Shown in pieces: positions 1 to 5,873 of a stretch of 5,873 nucleotides of DNA (its first letter is position 1; each line of letters begins with the position of its first letter). The notes beneath the pieces are model-generated. The model did no database searches. It saw nothing but the letters and a program-made list of their open reading frames with translations, and was not told the DNA's origin. Location of the stretch: positions 1 through 5,873 of the forward strand of contig JALRGJ010000077.1 in NCBI GenBank assembly GCA_023253435.1, written 5' to 3'. A program made the translations under genes and the position numbers. Source of the stretch: Ilumatobacteraceae bacterium (GTDB taxonomy: Bacteria > Actinomycetota > Acidimicrobiia > Acidimicrobiales > Ilumatobacteraceae).

Positions 1-29
1 AAGAAGTATCAGGGGCGTACTGTTCGCCT

Positions 30-1286
30 ATGGACTTCGCTATTCCGTCAGATATTCAGAGCACTCTCGATCAACTCGATGCATTTATAGATGCTGAGAT
101 CAAGCCGTTGCAGGCCCAAGATGACAACGAGCGTTTTTTCGATCACAGGCGTGAATACTCGCGTACAGATTTTGAAAACGATGGGGTGCCTACGGCTGAC
201 TGGGAAGCACTGTTGCGTGAAATGCGTAAACGTGCGGATGCTGCAGGTTGGTTGCGACTAGCTCTGCCAGAAGAATTTGGCGGCAAGAGTGCAAGCAATT
301 TGACCATGGCGATCATCCGTGAACACTTGGCCACAAAAGGTTTAGGGCTGCACAACGATTTGCAGAATGAATCAAGCATTGTGGGTAATTTTCCAACAGT
401 TCTCATGATGCGAGATTTTGGAACTGAGTCTCAGAAAAAAGAATGGATGCCTGGTTTTTTGGATGGCACAAAGAGACTCGCATTTGGTTTGACAGAACCA
501 AATCACGGAAGTGACGCCACCTACCTAGAAACTAGGGCGTATCGCGATGGCGACGAGTGGGTGATTAATGGCATGAAGCGTTGGAATAGCGGCTTACACC
601 ATGCCACTCACGACATCATCTTTGCTCGCACTAGCGGAAACCCTGGCGACCCCAAGGGAATCACTGCATTTTTAGTACCCACTGATGCACCAGGTTTCAA
701 GGTGGAGTTCTTTTGGTGGACATTTAACATGCCAACCGACCACGCAGAAGTAAGTCTCACCGATGTTCGCGTTGGAGCTGATGCAGTCTTTGGACCTCCC
801 GAAGAAGGTTTGGCGTTGGCACAGCACTTTGTGCATGAAAACAGAATTCGTCAAGCTGCAAGTTCTTTGGGTGCTGCGCAATATTGCATTAATGAAGCAG
901 TGCGTTATTCCAATGAGAGAATTACATGGGGCAAAAAGCTCAGTGTGAATCAGGCCATTCAGTTCCCACTAGTGGAATTGCATACGGAAGCTGCAATGTT
1001 GCGTCAGATGATTCGCTACACGGCGTGGATGCTTGACCATAAACATCACATGGAGGTCACACACCTTGTGGCCATGTGTAACTACCGCGCAAATAGGCTT
1101 GCCTGTGACGCCGCAGATAGAGCAATGCAGACATGTGGAGGAGTGGGATACAGCCGCCACATGCCCTTTGAGCACATCTACAGACACCACCGCCGCTACC
1201 GAATCACTGAGGGTTCTGAGGAGATTCAGATGCGTAAGGTGGCCAGCAATCTCTTTGGTTTTGGGGCTTTGCCAGACCGCCGCTAG
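30..1286 (+). CDS. Acyl-CoA dehydrogenase family protein
   Basis: FAD-dependent flavoenzyme expected to introduce the alpha,beta double bond into an acyl-CoA in the cytoplasm and pass electrons to electron-transfer flavoprotein; the chain-length or substrate preference cannot be read from sequence. Seen in the 418-residue product: helical N-terminal domain with LPEEFGG near residues 79-85; the flavin/substrate loop TEPNHGSD at 155-162 followed by W185; an ERxTxGKxLxxxQ stretch at 296-308, with W at position 300 where Phe is usual; and a C-terminal CGGVGY (369-374) then RITEGSEEIQ (391-400). Glu394 sits where the catalytic base of medium-chain-type enzymes lies. An extra charged stretch around residues 29-60 lengthens the N-terminal domain compared with a typical 380-residue member. 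ATG at 30 is preferred because MDFAIP resembles the family's usual start, but the frame is open to the window edge and the only G-rich ribosome site (AGGGG, 11-15) is 14 bases away. The next gene is 77 bases downstream and functionally unrelated. Confidence 0.93.
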   Translation: MDFAIPSDIQSTLDQLDAFIDAEIKPLQAQDDNERFFDHRREYSRTDFENDGVPTADWEALLREMRKRADAAGWLRLALPEEFGGKSASNLTMAIIREHLATKGLGLHNDLQNESSIVGNFPTVLMMRDFGTESQKKEWMPGFLDGTKRLAFGLTEPNHGSDATYLETRAYRDGDEWVINGMKRWNSGLHHATHDIIFARTSGNPGDPKGITAFLVPTDAPGFKVEFFWWTFNMPTDHAEVSLTDVRVGADAVFGPPEEGLALAQHFVHENRIRQAASSLGAAQYCINEAVRYSNERITWGKKLSVNQAIQFPLVELHTEAAMLRQMIRYTAWMLDHKHHMEVTHLVAMCNYRANRLACDAADRAMQTCGGVGYSRHMPFEHIYRHHRRYRITEGSEEIQMRKVASNLFGFGALPDRR

Positions 1287-1318
1287 GGGTGAGTTGCTTT
1301 TTCTGGTAGGCACCCCTA
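1284..1318 (+). terminator. Possible stem-loop at end of acyl-CoA dehydrogenase gene
   Basis: A perfect 8-base inverted repeat, TAGGGGTG (1284-1291) and CACCCCTA (1311-1318), starts on the stop codon and encloses a 19-base loop. It could end transcription of the upstream gene, but the loop is long and no T-run follows the second arm, so it is not a standard intrinsic terminator. The second arm overlaps the candidate promoter and the first iron-box-like palindrome, so the match may be partly coincidental. Confidence 0.3.
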
Positions 1319-1322
1319 ACAT
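1294..1322 (+). promoter_or_regulatory. Candidate promoter for the iron permease
   Basis: TTGCTT (1294-1299) and TAACAT (1317-1322) are separated by exactly 17 bases and lie in the gap before the FTR1 gene. TAACAT fits the actinobacterial -10 pattern TAnnnT; the -35 match is only TTG plus weak positions. Transcription would begin near 1329, leaving a leader of about 35 bases that contains the second palindrome and the ribosome site. Inferred by eye only. Confidence 0.4.
1306..1319 (+). promoter_or_regulatory. Iron-box-like palindrome, copy 1
   Basis: The sequence GTAGG-CACC-CCTAA matches the TTAGG-N4-CCTAA half of the DtxR/IdeR box except for its first base. It lies within the spacer and -10 of the candidate promoter, a natural place for a repressor to bind. 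It extends weakly to the full 19-base consensus (about 11 of 19 by hand). Its right arm is also part of the 8-base stem described at 1284-1318. Confidence 0.3.
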
Positions 1323-1334
1323 CTCATCCAAGTA

Positions 1335-1348
1335 TTAGGAATGCCTAA
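1335..1348 (+). promoter_or_regulatory. Iron-box-like palindrome, copy 2
   Basis: TTAGG-AATG-CCTAA is a perfect 5-base inverted repeat with a 4-base centre, starting 29 bases after copy 1 and just downstream of the predicted transcription start. The arms and spacing equal the left 14 bases of the DtxR consensus TTAGGTTAGCCTAACCTAA, with about 12 of 19 positions matching overall. Placement directly before an iron transporter supports an iron-dependent repressor site, though the outer third half-site is poor. Confidence 0.4.
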
Positions 1349-1363
1349 CAACGGGAGACAAAC

Positions 1364-2212
1364 ATGGGTGCAAGTTTCTTAATCACACTTCGTGAGGGCC
1401 TCGAGATCGCTTTGGTGTTAGCGATTCTCATCTCGTATTTGGTGAAGAGCAATCGTCGCGCCGATATTGCCGATGTGTGGCGAGGCTCAGCAATTGCAGT
1501 TGGCCTGTGTGTGGTTGGTGGAATTGCGTTTAACGCTTTTGTGGGCGAATTTGAAGGCAAACCCGAAAAGTTCATTGAGGGAACAATCGCAATTGTTGCT
1601 GCCAGTGTTCTTACTTGGATGATTTTTTGGATGCGTAAACATGCAAAAGACATGGGGACTGAGTTGCGTGCCCAAATTGATGCAGCAACAACTCGACAAG
1701 CATTAATGACTATTGCGTTTGTCGCAGTTCTTCGTGAGGGTTTGGAAACCGTGCTGTTTCTTATCTCTGCAGAAACGTCATCATCATCGGGTTCTTCTGT
1801 GGTGGTAGGAGGCTTGTTGGGCCTCGTCGTTGCGGCAGTACTTGGTCGCGTGGTGTACCTCGGTGGTAACCGTCTCAAGCTCTCCACATTCTTCAATGTC
1901 ACTGGTGCACTCTTGATCCTTTTCGCTGCCGGTCTATTTGGCAAGTTCTTCCACGAGTACAGAGAACTCTTAGGGATGGAGACTGGGTGGCTCGTTCAGT
2001 CCGTGTGGACTATCGAAAGTGGTCCGTGGGCAAGTGGCACCTTTTATGACTTCATGAAGGGCTTCTTTGGATGGCACAACGCATACGAGAACATTCGTCT
2101 CATTGCGTACTTTGCATACCTCATTCCAGTGGGATACCTCTTCTTGCGTGGTGCAGGTGCACCCCCCTCAAGCGCTGCTCCTAGCAAGGAAAAGGAATCA
2201 GTCTCGGCATAA
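1364..2212 (+). CDS. efeU: FTR1/EfeU family high-affinity iron permease
   Basis: Inner-membrane permease expected to import iron through the cytoplasmic membrane. The 282-residue product is close to the usual bacterial EfeU length. It has two REGLE motifs (residues 10-14 and 124-128), the REXXE iron-binding signature of the Ftr1 family, each inside a hydrophobic helix. A further acidic motif EGKPEKFIEG (64-73) is followed by WMIFWMRKH (85-93). I count seven likely membrane helices, near 4-26, 38-62, 70-92, 113-135, 144-166, 174-195 and 245-263, with a long loop (196-244) before the last and a Ser/Pro/Lys tail. The ATG has GGGAG (1353-1357) six bases upstream. The usual partners EfeO and EfeB are not beside it in this window, so it may work alone or with partners elsewhere. 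Two iron-box-like palindromes precede it, suggesting repression when iron is plentiful. ilvD follows 45 bases later on the same strand. Confidence 0.93.
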   Translation: MGASFLITLREGLEIALVLAILISYLVKSNRRADIADVWRGSAIAVGLCVVGGIAFNAFVGEFEGKPEKFIEGTIAIVAASVLTWMIFWMRKHAKDMGTELRAQIDAATTRQALMTIAFVAVLREGLETVLFLISAETSSSSGSSVVVGGLLGLVVAAVLGRVVYLGGNRLKLSTFFNVTGALLILFAAGLFGKFFHEYRELLGMETGWLVQSVWTIESGPWASGTFYDFMKGFFGWHNAYENIRLIAYFAYLIPVGYLFLRGAGAPPSSAAPSKEKESVSA

Positions 2213-2242
2213 CAGTGCCTGGTTGAACCTCGCTGTGATTTA

Positions 2243-2250
2243 GAGCAGGG
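2243..2250 (+). promoter_or_regulatory. Ribosome binding site selecting the GTG start of ilvD
   Basis: GAGCAGGG ends seven bases before GTG at 2258, an ideal distance, but 16 bases before the in-frame ATG at 2267. This favours the GTG. The AGGG part borders a 6-base inverted repeat (AGTGCC 2214-2219, GGCACT 2249-2254) that could partly mask it; the loop is long and this may be chance. Confidence 0.55.
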
Positions 2251-2257
2251 CACTAGC

Positions 2258-3979
2258 GTGGACTCCATGTCCCAGAACGCAGACGGAACCCCCATAGACA
2301 TCAAGCCACGAAGCCGTGACGTCACCGATGGCATTCAGAAAGCTGCAGCTCGCGCCATGTTGCGTGCGGTGGGCCTGGGCGATGACGATTGGGTCAAGCC
2401 TCAAATCGGAATCGCGTCATCGTGGAACGAAGTGACGCCTTGCAACATGTCTTTACGTCGTCTGAGCGACGCTGCAAAATCTGGCGTGCGTGACGCTGGT
2501 GGCGTACCTATGGAATTTGGCACCATCACGGTGTCAGATGGCATCTCTATGGGACACGAAGGAATGCGTGCATCTCTTGTCTCGAGAGAAGTCATCACCG
2601 ACTCTGTTGAGACGGTTGTTCACGGAGAGCGTTTTGACGGATTTGTCGGACTTGCTGGTTGCGATAAGAGCATCCCGGCAATGCTCATGGCTGCTGCTCG
2701 TCTCAACCTTGCCAGTGTGTTTGTGTACAACGGTTCAACAATGCCTGGTGTGTACAAGGGCAACAACATCGATATCACCACCGTATTTGAGGCAGTAGGT
2801 GCGTGTGCGGCGGGAACCATTACCGAGGGCGAACTCACAGATATTGAACGTGCTGCATGCCCCGGAGAAGGTGCGTGTGGCGGAATGTTCACTGCAAACA
2901 CAATGTCTTCCATTGCAGAAGCGTTGGGAATGAGTCTCCCTGGTTCAGCATCAGCTCCTGCAATTGACAGGTCTAGAGAAGACGATGCAAAACGCGCAGG
3001 TGAAGCTGTGGTGAATATGTTGCGACTTGGTATTCGACCGCGCGACATCATGACAAAGAAAGCATTTGAAAATGCCATTGCAGTTGCCAATGCTTTTGGT
3101 GGCAGCACTAACGCAGTTCTTCACTTGTTGGCGATTGCAAACGAAGCCGGTGTGGCACTTGATCTCGATGATTTCAATCGCATTGCAGACAAAGTTCCCC
3201 ACATTGCCGATACCAAACCAGGTGGCAAGTACCACATGTCTGACATTCACCGCATTGGTGGTGTTCCTGTTTTAATGAAGCATCTTCTCGATGCAGGTCT
3301 TTTGCACGGCGATGTTCTTACATGCACCGGAAAAACAATGGCTGAAAATCTTGCAGAAGTGAATCCACCTGCACCTGACGGTGATGTGATTCATCCGCTG
3401 AGCAATCCCATTCACAGTGAAGGTGGCATCAACATTCTCACTGGGTCGCTAGCTCCCAAAGGAAGTGTTGTCAAAGTTGCTGGTCTCACGAAAGAGCAAA
3501 TGCAATTTGAAGGTCCAGCACGAGTTTTCGACGGTGAAGACGGCGCAATGGATGCAATCATGCAAGGAAACATCAATCATGGTGATGTCATCGTGATTCG
3601 TTACGAGGGTCCTAAAGGCGGGCCTGGCATGCGCGAAATGTTGGCAATTACCGGTGCACTAAAAGGTGCTGGTCTTGGATCCACTGTTGCTCTCATTACC
3701 GACGGACGTTTCTCTGGTGGTACGTGGGGCTTTTGTATTGGTCACGTTGCGCCAGAAGCTGTTGATGGTGGGCCAATTGCATTTGTGCGAGAAGGCGATC
3801 GTATTCGTATCGACGTGCCCACAAAGGCGCTTGATCTTTTGGTGAGTGAGAAAGAGTTGAAAAAGCGCCGCAAAGGTTGGTCACCAAATCCACCTCGCTA
3901 CACAACGGGTGTATTGGCAAAGTTTGCAAAATTGGTGCAAGGTGCTGAAACAGGAGCCATCACAAATATCACTCACTAA
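2258..3979 (+). CDS. ilvD: Dihydroxy-acid dehydratase
   Basis: Cytoplasmic Fe-S lyase that dehydrates 2,3-dihydroxy-isovalerate and 2,3-dihydroxy-3-methylvalerate to the 2-keto acids that precede valine and isoleucine (and, through ketoisovalerate, leucine and pantothenate). The 573-residue product is full length for the family. The three cluster cysteines are present: Cys62 in TPCN, Cys135 in GCDKS and Cys207 in GACGGMFTANTM. Lys136 in GCDKS is the residue carbamylated in characterised homologues to bind magnesium; VSDGISMGHEGM (92-103), GPGMRE (455-460) and GRFSGGT (483-489, with Ser486 as the expected catalytic base) complete the active site. Three intact cysteines fit the [2Fe-2S] class typical of actinobacteria and plants. 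GTG at 2258 is chosen for its ribosome site; ATG at 2267 would remove three residues only. No other branched-chain synthesis gene is in view; it follows the iron permease by 45 bases and could be co-transcribed with it. Confidence 0.98.
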   Translation: MDSMSQNADGTPIDIKPRSRDVTDGIQKAAARAMLRAVGLGDDDWVKPQIGIASSWNEVTPCNMSLRRLSDAAKSGVRDAGGVPMEFGTITVSDGISMGHEGMRASLVSREVITDSVETVVHGERFDGFVGLAGCDKSIPAMLMAAARLNLASVFVYNGSTMPGVYKGNNIDITTVFEAVGACAAGTITEGELTDIERAACPGEGACGGMFTANTMSSIAEALGMSLPGSASAPAIDRSREDDAKRAGEAVVNMLRLGIRPRDIMTKKAFENAIAVANAFGGSTNAVLHLLAIANEAGVALDLDDFNRIADKVPHIADTKPGGKYHMSDIHRIGGVPVLMKHLLDAGLLHGDVLTCTGKTMAENLAEVNPPAPDGDVIHPLSNPIHSEGGINILTGSLAPKGSVVKVAGLTKEQMQFEGPARVFDGEDGAMDAIMQGNINHGDVIVIRYEGPKGGPGMREMLAITGALKGAGLGSTVALITDGRFSGGTWGFCIGHVAPEAVDGGPIAFVREGDRIRIDVPTKALDLLVSEKELKKRRKGWSPNPPRYTTGVLAKFAKLVQGAETGAITNITH

Positions 3980-4030
3980 GGGTTCGTTCAGTAGAACAAC
4001 TGATTGAGATGGAGGCGTGGTCTATCTGCC

Positions 4031-4056
4031 ACACCCCTCCGTCATAGTGGGGGTGT
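4031..4056 (+). repeat. Inverted repeat covering the ribosome site of the 4058 gene
   Basis: ACACCCC (4031-4037) and GGGGTGT (4050-4056) form a perfect 7-base, GC-rich stem with a 12-base loop, ending one base before the ATG at 4058. The second arm contains the only G-rich stretch (4049-4053) that could bind ribosomes, so the fold would hide it. There is no T-run, so it is not a typical terminator for ilvD. Confidence 0.45.
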
Positions 4057-4057
4057 C

Positions 4058-5251
4058 ATGGCAGATTCTTCCTCAACTGAGTACACCAATAATCCATCCG
4101 ATCTCCCACAACAATTCACTTTTGTGATGTCTCGAGAAGAGGTCACTCGCGTGAAAAACATGGCGCGACGCTTTGCTCCGCTTCGGAGAAACGGGTATCG
4201 CATCCAAGTTCAGTTCGGGGCAACAGAACGCATCTGGGCCATGTGGGAACACAACGTCATTGGGTATCAAAAGTTCGATGATTTCAATGAACCACATCTG
4301 GGGTTTCTCACACTCACCGTGAACGCTCTCGAGTACATGGCGGAAATGGGTGAAGACGACTATCACGTTTCTATCGCGGTCGATTTTTCATCAAATTCAT
4401 TCACGGCGTCCACTCCCACTACGTCGTTCACATTGGATTTACCTCTCCAAAAGCAGAGCCCATACAACGTGATCCAACATCCCGACATCATCATTAAGGC
4501 CGCAGCTGCAGATGTGGCTCGTATGGGCCATTTTCTCGACGACATTCCCGTCCCACTTGATGAAGAAAATTTGCCAGATCACGTACCGTTTCTTGAGTTT
4601 TCTAGTGACTACAAGAAACTCACGGCATCTCGTAACTGGGCAGGGTGGGATGCCGGAGTTGTTTCATTCACCATTCCCGTGACAGCGTCACAGCCTCATA
4701 ACTTTTCGTGCTTTCCATCAACACTTCCTCGAGAGTTGTACTTCTCAGATCTGAATAGCTGTGAAGAAGTCAGATTTCTCTTTTCCACCTCCACACCTCA
4801 CCTCATGTTTGTTGAGGGCGATAACTGGGGCATGCGAGTGGAGTTAGGCGTGGAAATTGCGTACAAATATCGGGGAGTCATCGAGCGTCATCTAACTGAA
4901 AATGGAGTATCTGTTGATACAGACCCACGTATTGGTTTCGATCCAGTAATCCAGTGCTCCTACAACGATGTCCCCATCACTCTCGAGATCATGAAAGGCT
5001 CAGCAGGTGTTCCTGATTATGTGCGTCTGAGTCACACAGTGCTCACAGATTGTCCGTGGAATCTCGATATCGCAACAGAAATCAATGACTGGAACAACTC
5101 ATGGCAGAACGTGAAGTTGGTGTATCGCAATAATTGTCTTGAAGCAGTTCGTGAGATAAACGCTGAAAACATCCAACAAATGTCAGAAGCTGTTATCGAT
5201 GTGGCGTCTAAATCTGAGGTTGTGTCTCAGGTTGTCAACATTTTTATTTAG
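4058..5251 (+). CDS. Uncharacterised protein with sliding-clamp-like and YbjN-like regions
   Basis: I do not recognise this 397-residue protein as a named family. It has no signal peptide or membrane helix, so it is probably cytoplasmic. Residues about 20-130 run FTFVMSREEV, a helix, strands, then TVNALEYM, paired strands and SFTLDLP; this is the order seen in a DnaN (beta clamp) domain. Residues about 140-270 repeat the pattern: helix IIIKAAAADVARM, strand VPFLEF, KLTASRN, then a Phe-Pro-containing helix region and EVRFLFS...PHLMF. Residues about 275-397 look like the YbjN/type III chaperone-like fold: a helix ending HLTENGVSV, strands, PDYVRLSH, the helix IATEINDWNNSW, KLVYRNN and a final long helix. 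All domain calls are by eye. ATG at 4058 is preferred; the frame extends up to a TTG at 4004 but no ribosome site precedes that. It starts 78 bases after ilvD and its stop overlaps the convergent DUF3054 gene by 8 bases. Function unknown; a protein-binding role is the safest guess. Confidence 0.85.
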   Translation: MADSSSTEYTNNPSDLPQQFTFVMSREEVTRVKNMARRFAPLRRNGYRIQVQFGATERIWAMWEHNVIGYQKFDDFNEPHLGFLTLTVNALEYMAEMGEDDYHVSIAVDFSSNSFTASTPTTSFTLDLPLQKQSPYNVIQHPDIIIKAAAADVARMGHFLDDIPVPLDEENLPDHVPFLEFSSDYKKLTASRNWAGWDAGVVSFTIPVTASQPHNFSCFPSTLPRELYFSDLNSCEEVRFLFSTSTPHLMFVEGDNWGMRVELGVEIAYKYRGVIERHLTENGVSVDTDPRIGFDPVIQCSYNDVPITLEIMKGSAGVPDYVRLSHTVLTDCPWNLDIATEINDWNNSWQNVKLVYRNNCLEAVREINAENIQQMSEAVIDVASKSEVVSQVVNIFI

Positions 5252-5606
5252 CCGCTGCTCGTTTGGCAGCAACAGCACGCCAACCCAGCATGGATGAACT
5301 CAGAAACACCGTTGCCACAATGATGAATGCTGTTGCGATTCCTCGGTCAAACACAAATCTGCGCAAGATCATTCCAATGGCAACCGTAAACAGAACAACA
5401 GTCACGCCGTCTTCAACACTGGACACGCCTTTTTTCAATGAGAGCGCATAAACGCGGGCAACTACTACCGAAATAAGAAATGGTGTCGCAACAAATAGAA
5501 CACCAGTAAGACCAGTGTCCTCATTGTGATTTCTTGTTCCAATGACTACCAATGCGAGGACGCACACAATGTCGTACGCAAGCGCCCGCAGTGGGGTGAT
5601 TTTCAT
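5244..5606 (-). CDS. DUF3054 family small membrane protein
   Basis: A 120-residue protein matching the layout of DUF3054, an actinobacterial family of unknown function. Four hydrophobic segments are visible near residues 7-23, 34-54, 66-81 and 89-108. Family-like motifs are G23-T-R-N-H27 after the first helix, TPFL at 41-44 in the second, TVAIGMILR at 74-82 in the third and LGWRAVAA at 107-114 at the end of the fourth, followed by a basic, alanine-rich tail. The start is the ATG in TGATG, which shares one base with the stop of the upstream synthase gene; a longer start at a TTG (5669) would bury 21 residues in that gene and lacks hydrophobic or family character. The ribosome site is weak (GAG about ten bases upstream), so translation is probably coupled to the synthase. 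The 3' end overlaps the plus-strand gene by 8 bases. Confidence 0.87.
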   Translation of the reverse strand: MKITPLRALAYDIVCVLALVVIGTRNHNEDTGLTGVLFVATPFLISVVVARVYALSLKKGVSSVEDGVTVVLFTVAIGMILRRFVFDRGIATAFIIVATVFLSSSMLGWRAVAAKRAAAK

Positions 5607-5873
5607 CAATCTGTCTCGTCGTAGTACTCGCGGCCCAAATGTGTGATCTGGTCTTCGTTCATGAGCCAACGCAGTGTGTTCTTCAACTTGGCAAGCTGAA
5701 TAAACAAGTCATGTTCTGGGTATAAGCCAGGAGCAACTTGTGGACTCTTGTAATAGAACGACAACCATTCCTGAATACCGCCAAGCCCTGCGCGTTGTGC
5801 AAGGTCTGAGAACAACACAAGGTCAAGCGCTAGTGGTGCAGCCAAGATCGAGTCACGACACAAGAAGTTGACT
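5606..5873 (-). CDS. Inositol-3-phosphate synthase, C-terminal part (5' end outside window)
   Basis: C-terminal 88 residues of a protein whose frame is open through the right edge of the window, so the start is not seen. The reaction is NAD-dependent cyclisation of glucose 6-phosphate to inositol 3-phosphate, which feeds phosphatidylinositol and mycothiol in actinobacteria. The fragment begins VNFLCRDSILAAPLALDLV, equivalent to the CEDSLLAAP segment of plant and yeast synthases, and continues with QEWLSFYYKSP, PGLYPEHDLF and KLKNTLRWLM before ending YYDETD. This resembles the long eukaryote/Bacteroides-type synthases more than the shorter Mycobacterium tuberculosis Ino1, whose C-terminus differs; that comparison is from memory. 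An apparent start at 5863 is an internal TTG (Leu in FLCRDS), not a true start. The stop TGA overlaps the DUF3054 start by one base, indicating a two-gene operon. Confidence 0.88.
   Translation of the reverse strand, partial: VNFLCRDSILAAPLALDLVLFSDLAQRAGLGGIQEWLSFYYKSPQVAPGLYPEHDLFIQLAKLKNTLRWLMNEDQITHLGREYYDETD

Noticed and set aside
969..1338. Overlapping open frames on both strands at the end of the acyl-CoA dehydrogenase gene
   Set aside because: Both lie across the conserved catalytic C-terminus and have Cys/His-rich, unfamiliar translations.
1345..1944. 199-residue open frame on the minus strand inside the iron permease gene
   Set aside because: Low-complexity Thr/Arg/Pro-rich translation opposite a clear FTR1 gene with both REGLE motifs. 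Treated as a shadow.
2214..2254. AGTGCC/GGCACT inverted repeat before ilvD as an attenuator
   Set aside because: Only 6 base pairs with a 29-base loop, and no leader peptide rich in branched-chain residues or T-box-like element is present. Mentioned only as a possible weak fold.
2620..3108. 162-residue open frame on the minus strand inside ilvD
   Set aside because: It mirrors a strongly conserved ilvD region containing the Fe-S cysteines and has no domain character. It is a shadow of codon bias.
4004..4057. Upstream TTG start adding 18 basic residues to the clamp-like protein
   Set aside because: No ribosome site precedes the TTG, the added residues look non-coding, and the region holds a strong inverted repeat. 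The ATG at 4058 is the better start.
5254..5270. GCTGC-N7-GCAGC stem near the convergent stops, as a two-way terminator
   Set aside because: It is inside the coding end of the DUF3054 gene, only 5 base pairs long, and no T-run follows it on either strand.
5607..5669. Longer start of the DUF3054 protein at a TTG
   Set aside because: It would lie wholly inside the synthase gene, and the added 21 residues are charged and unlike the family. The TGATG overlap gives a natural start.

Overview
The window is ordinary-looking bacterial chromosome, tightly packed with six protein genes and no RNA genes, insertion sequences or CRISPR arrays that I can see. Base composition is near even. The protein set (an acyl-CoA dehydrogenase of the type common in actinobacteria, a DUF3054 membrane protein, inositol-3-phosphate synthase, and a YbjN-like chaperone-fold protein) suggests an actinobacterium. 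A moderate-GC aquatic Acidimicrobiia-type organism would fit best. That assignment is inference from protein character, not a search result.

Layout. Four genes lie on the plus strand: an acyl-CoA dehydrogenase (30-1286), an FTR1/EfeU iron permease (1364-2212), dihydroxy-acid dehydratase IlvD (2258-3979), and an unnamed 397-residue protein (4058-5251). Two genes lie on the minus strand and converge on them: the C-terminal part of an inositol-3-phosphate synthase that runs off the right edge (5606-5873), and a small DUF3054 four-helix membrane protein (5244-5606). The synthase stop and the DUF3054 start share one base (TGATG). The DUF3054 gene and the unnamed plus-strand gene overlap tail to tail by 8 bases.

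How the parts relate. The 77-base gap before the iron permease holds a plausible promoter and two copies of a TTAGG-N4-CCTAA-like palindrome. This resembles half of a DtxR/IdeR iron box, so the permease may be iron-repressed. ilvD follows after only 45 bases and encodes an Fe-S enzyme, so read-through from the iron permease is possible but unproven. The acyl-CoA dehydrogenase appears unrelated to these in pathway.

The most unusual item is the 4058-5251 protein. Read by eye, its first two thirds follow the layout of two DNA-sliding-clamp (DnaN-type) domains, and its last third follows the YbjN/type III chaperone-like fold. If confirmed, it would be a clamp-fold protein in which a YbjN-like module sits where the third clamp domain should be. 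I see no clear evidence of a wholly new multi-gene system.
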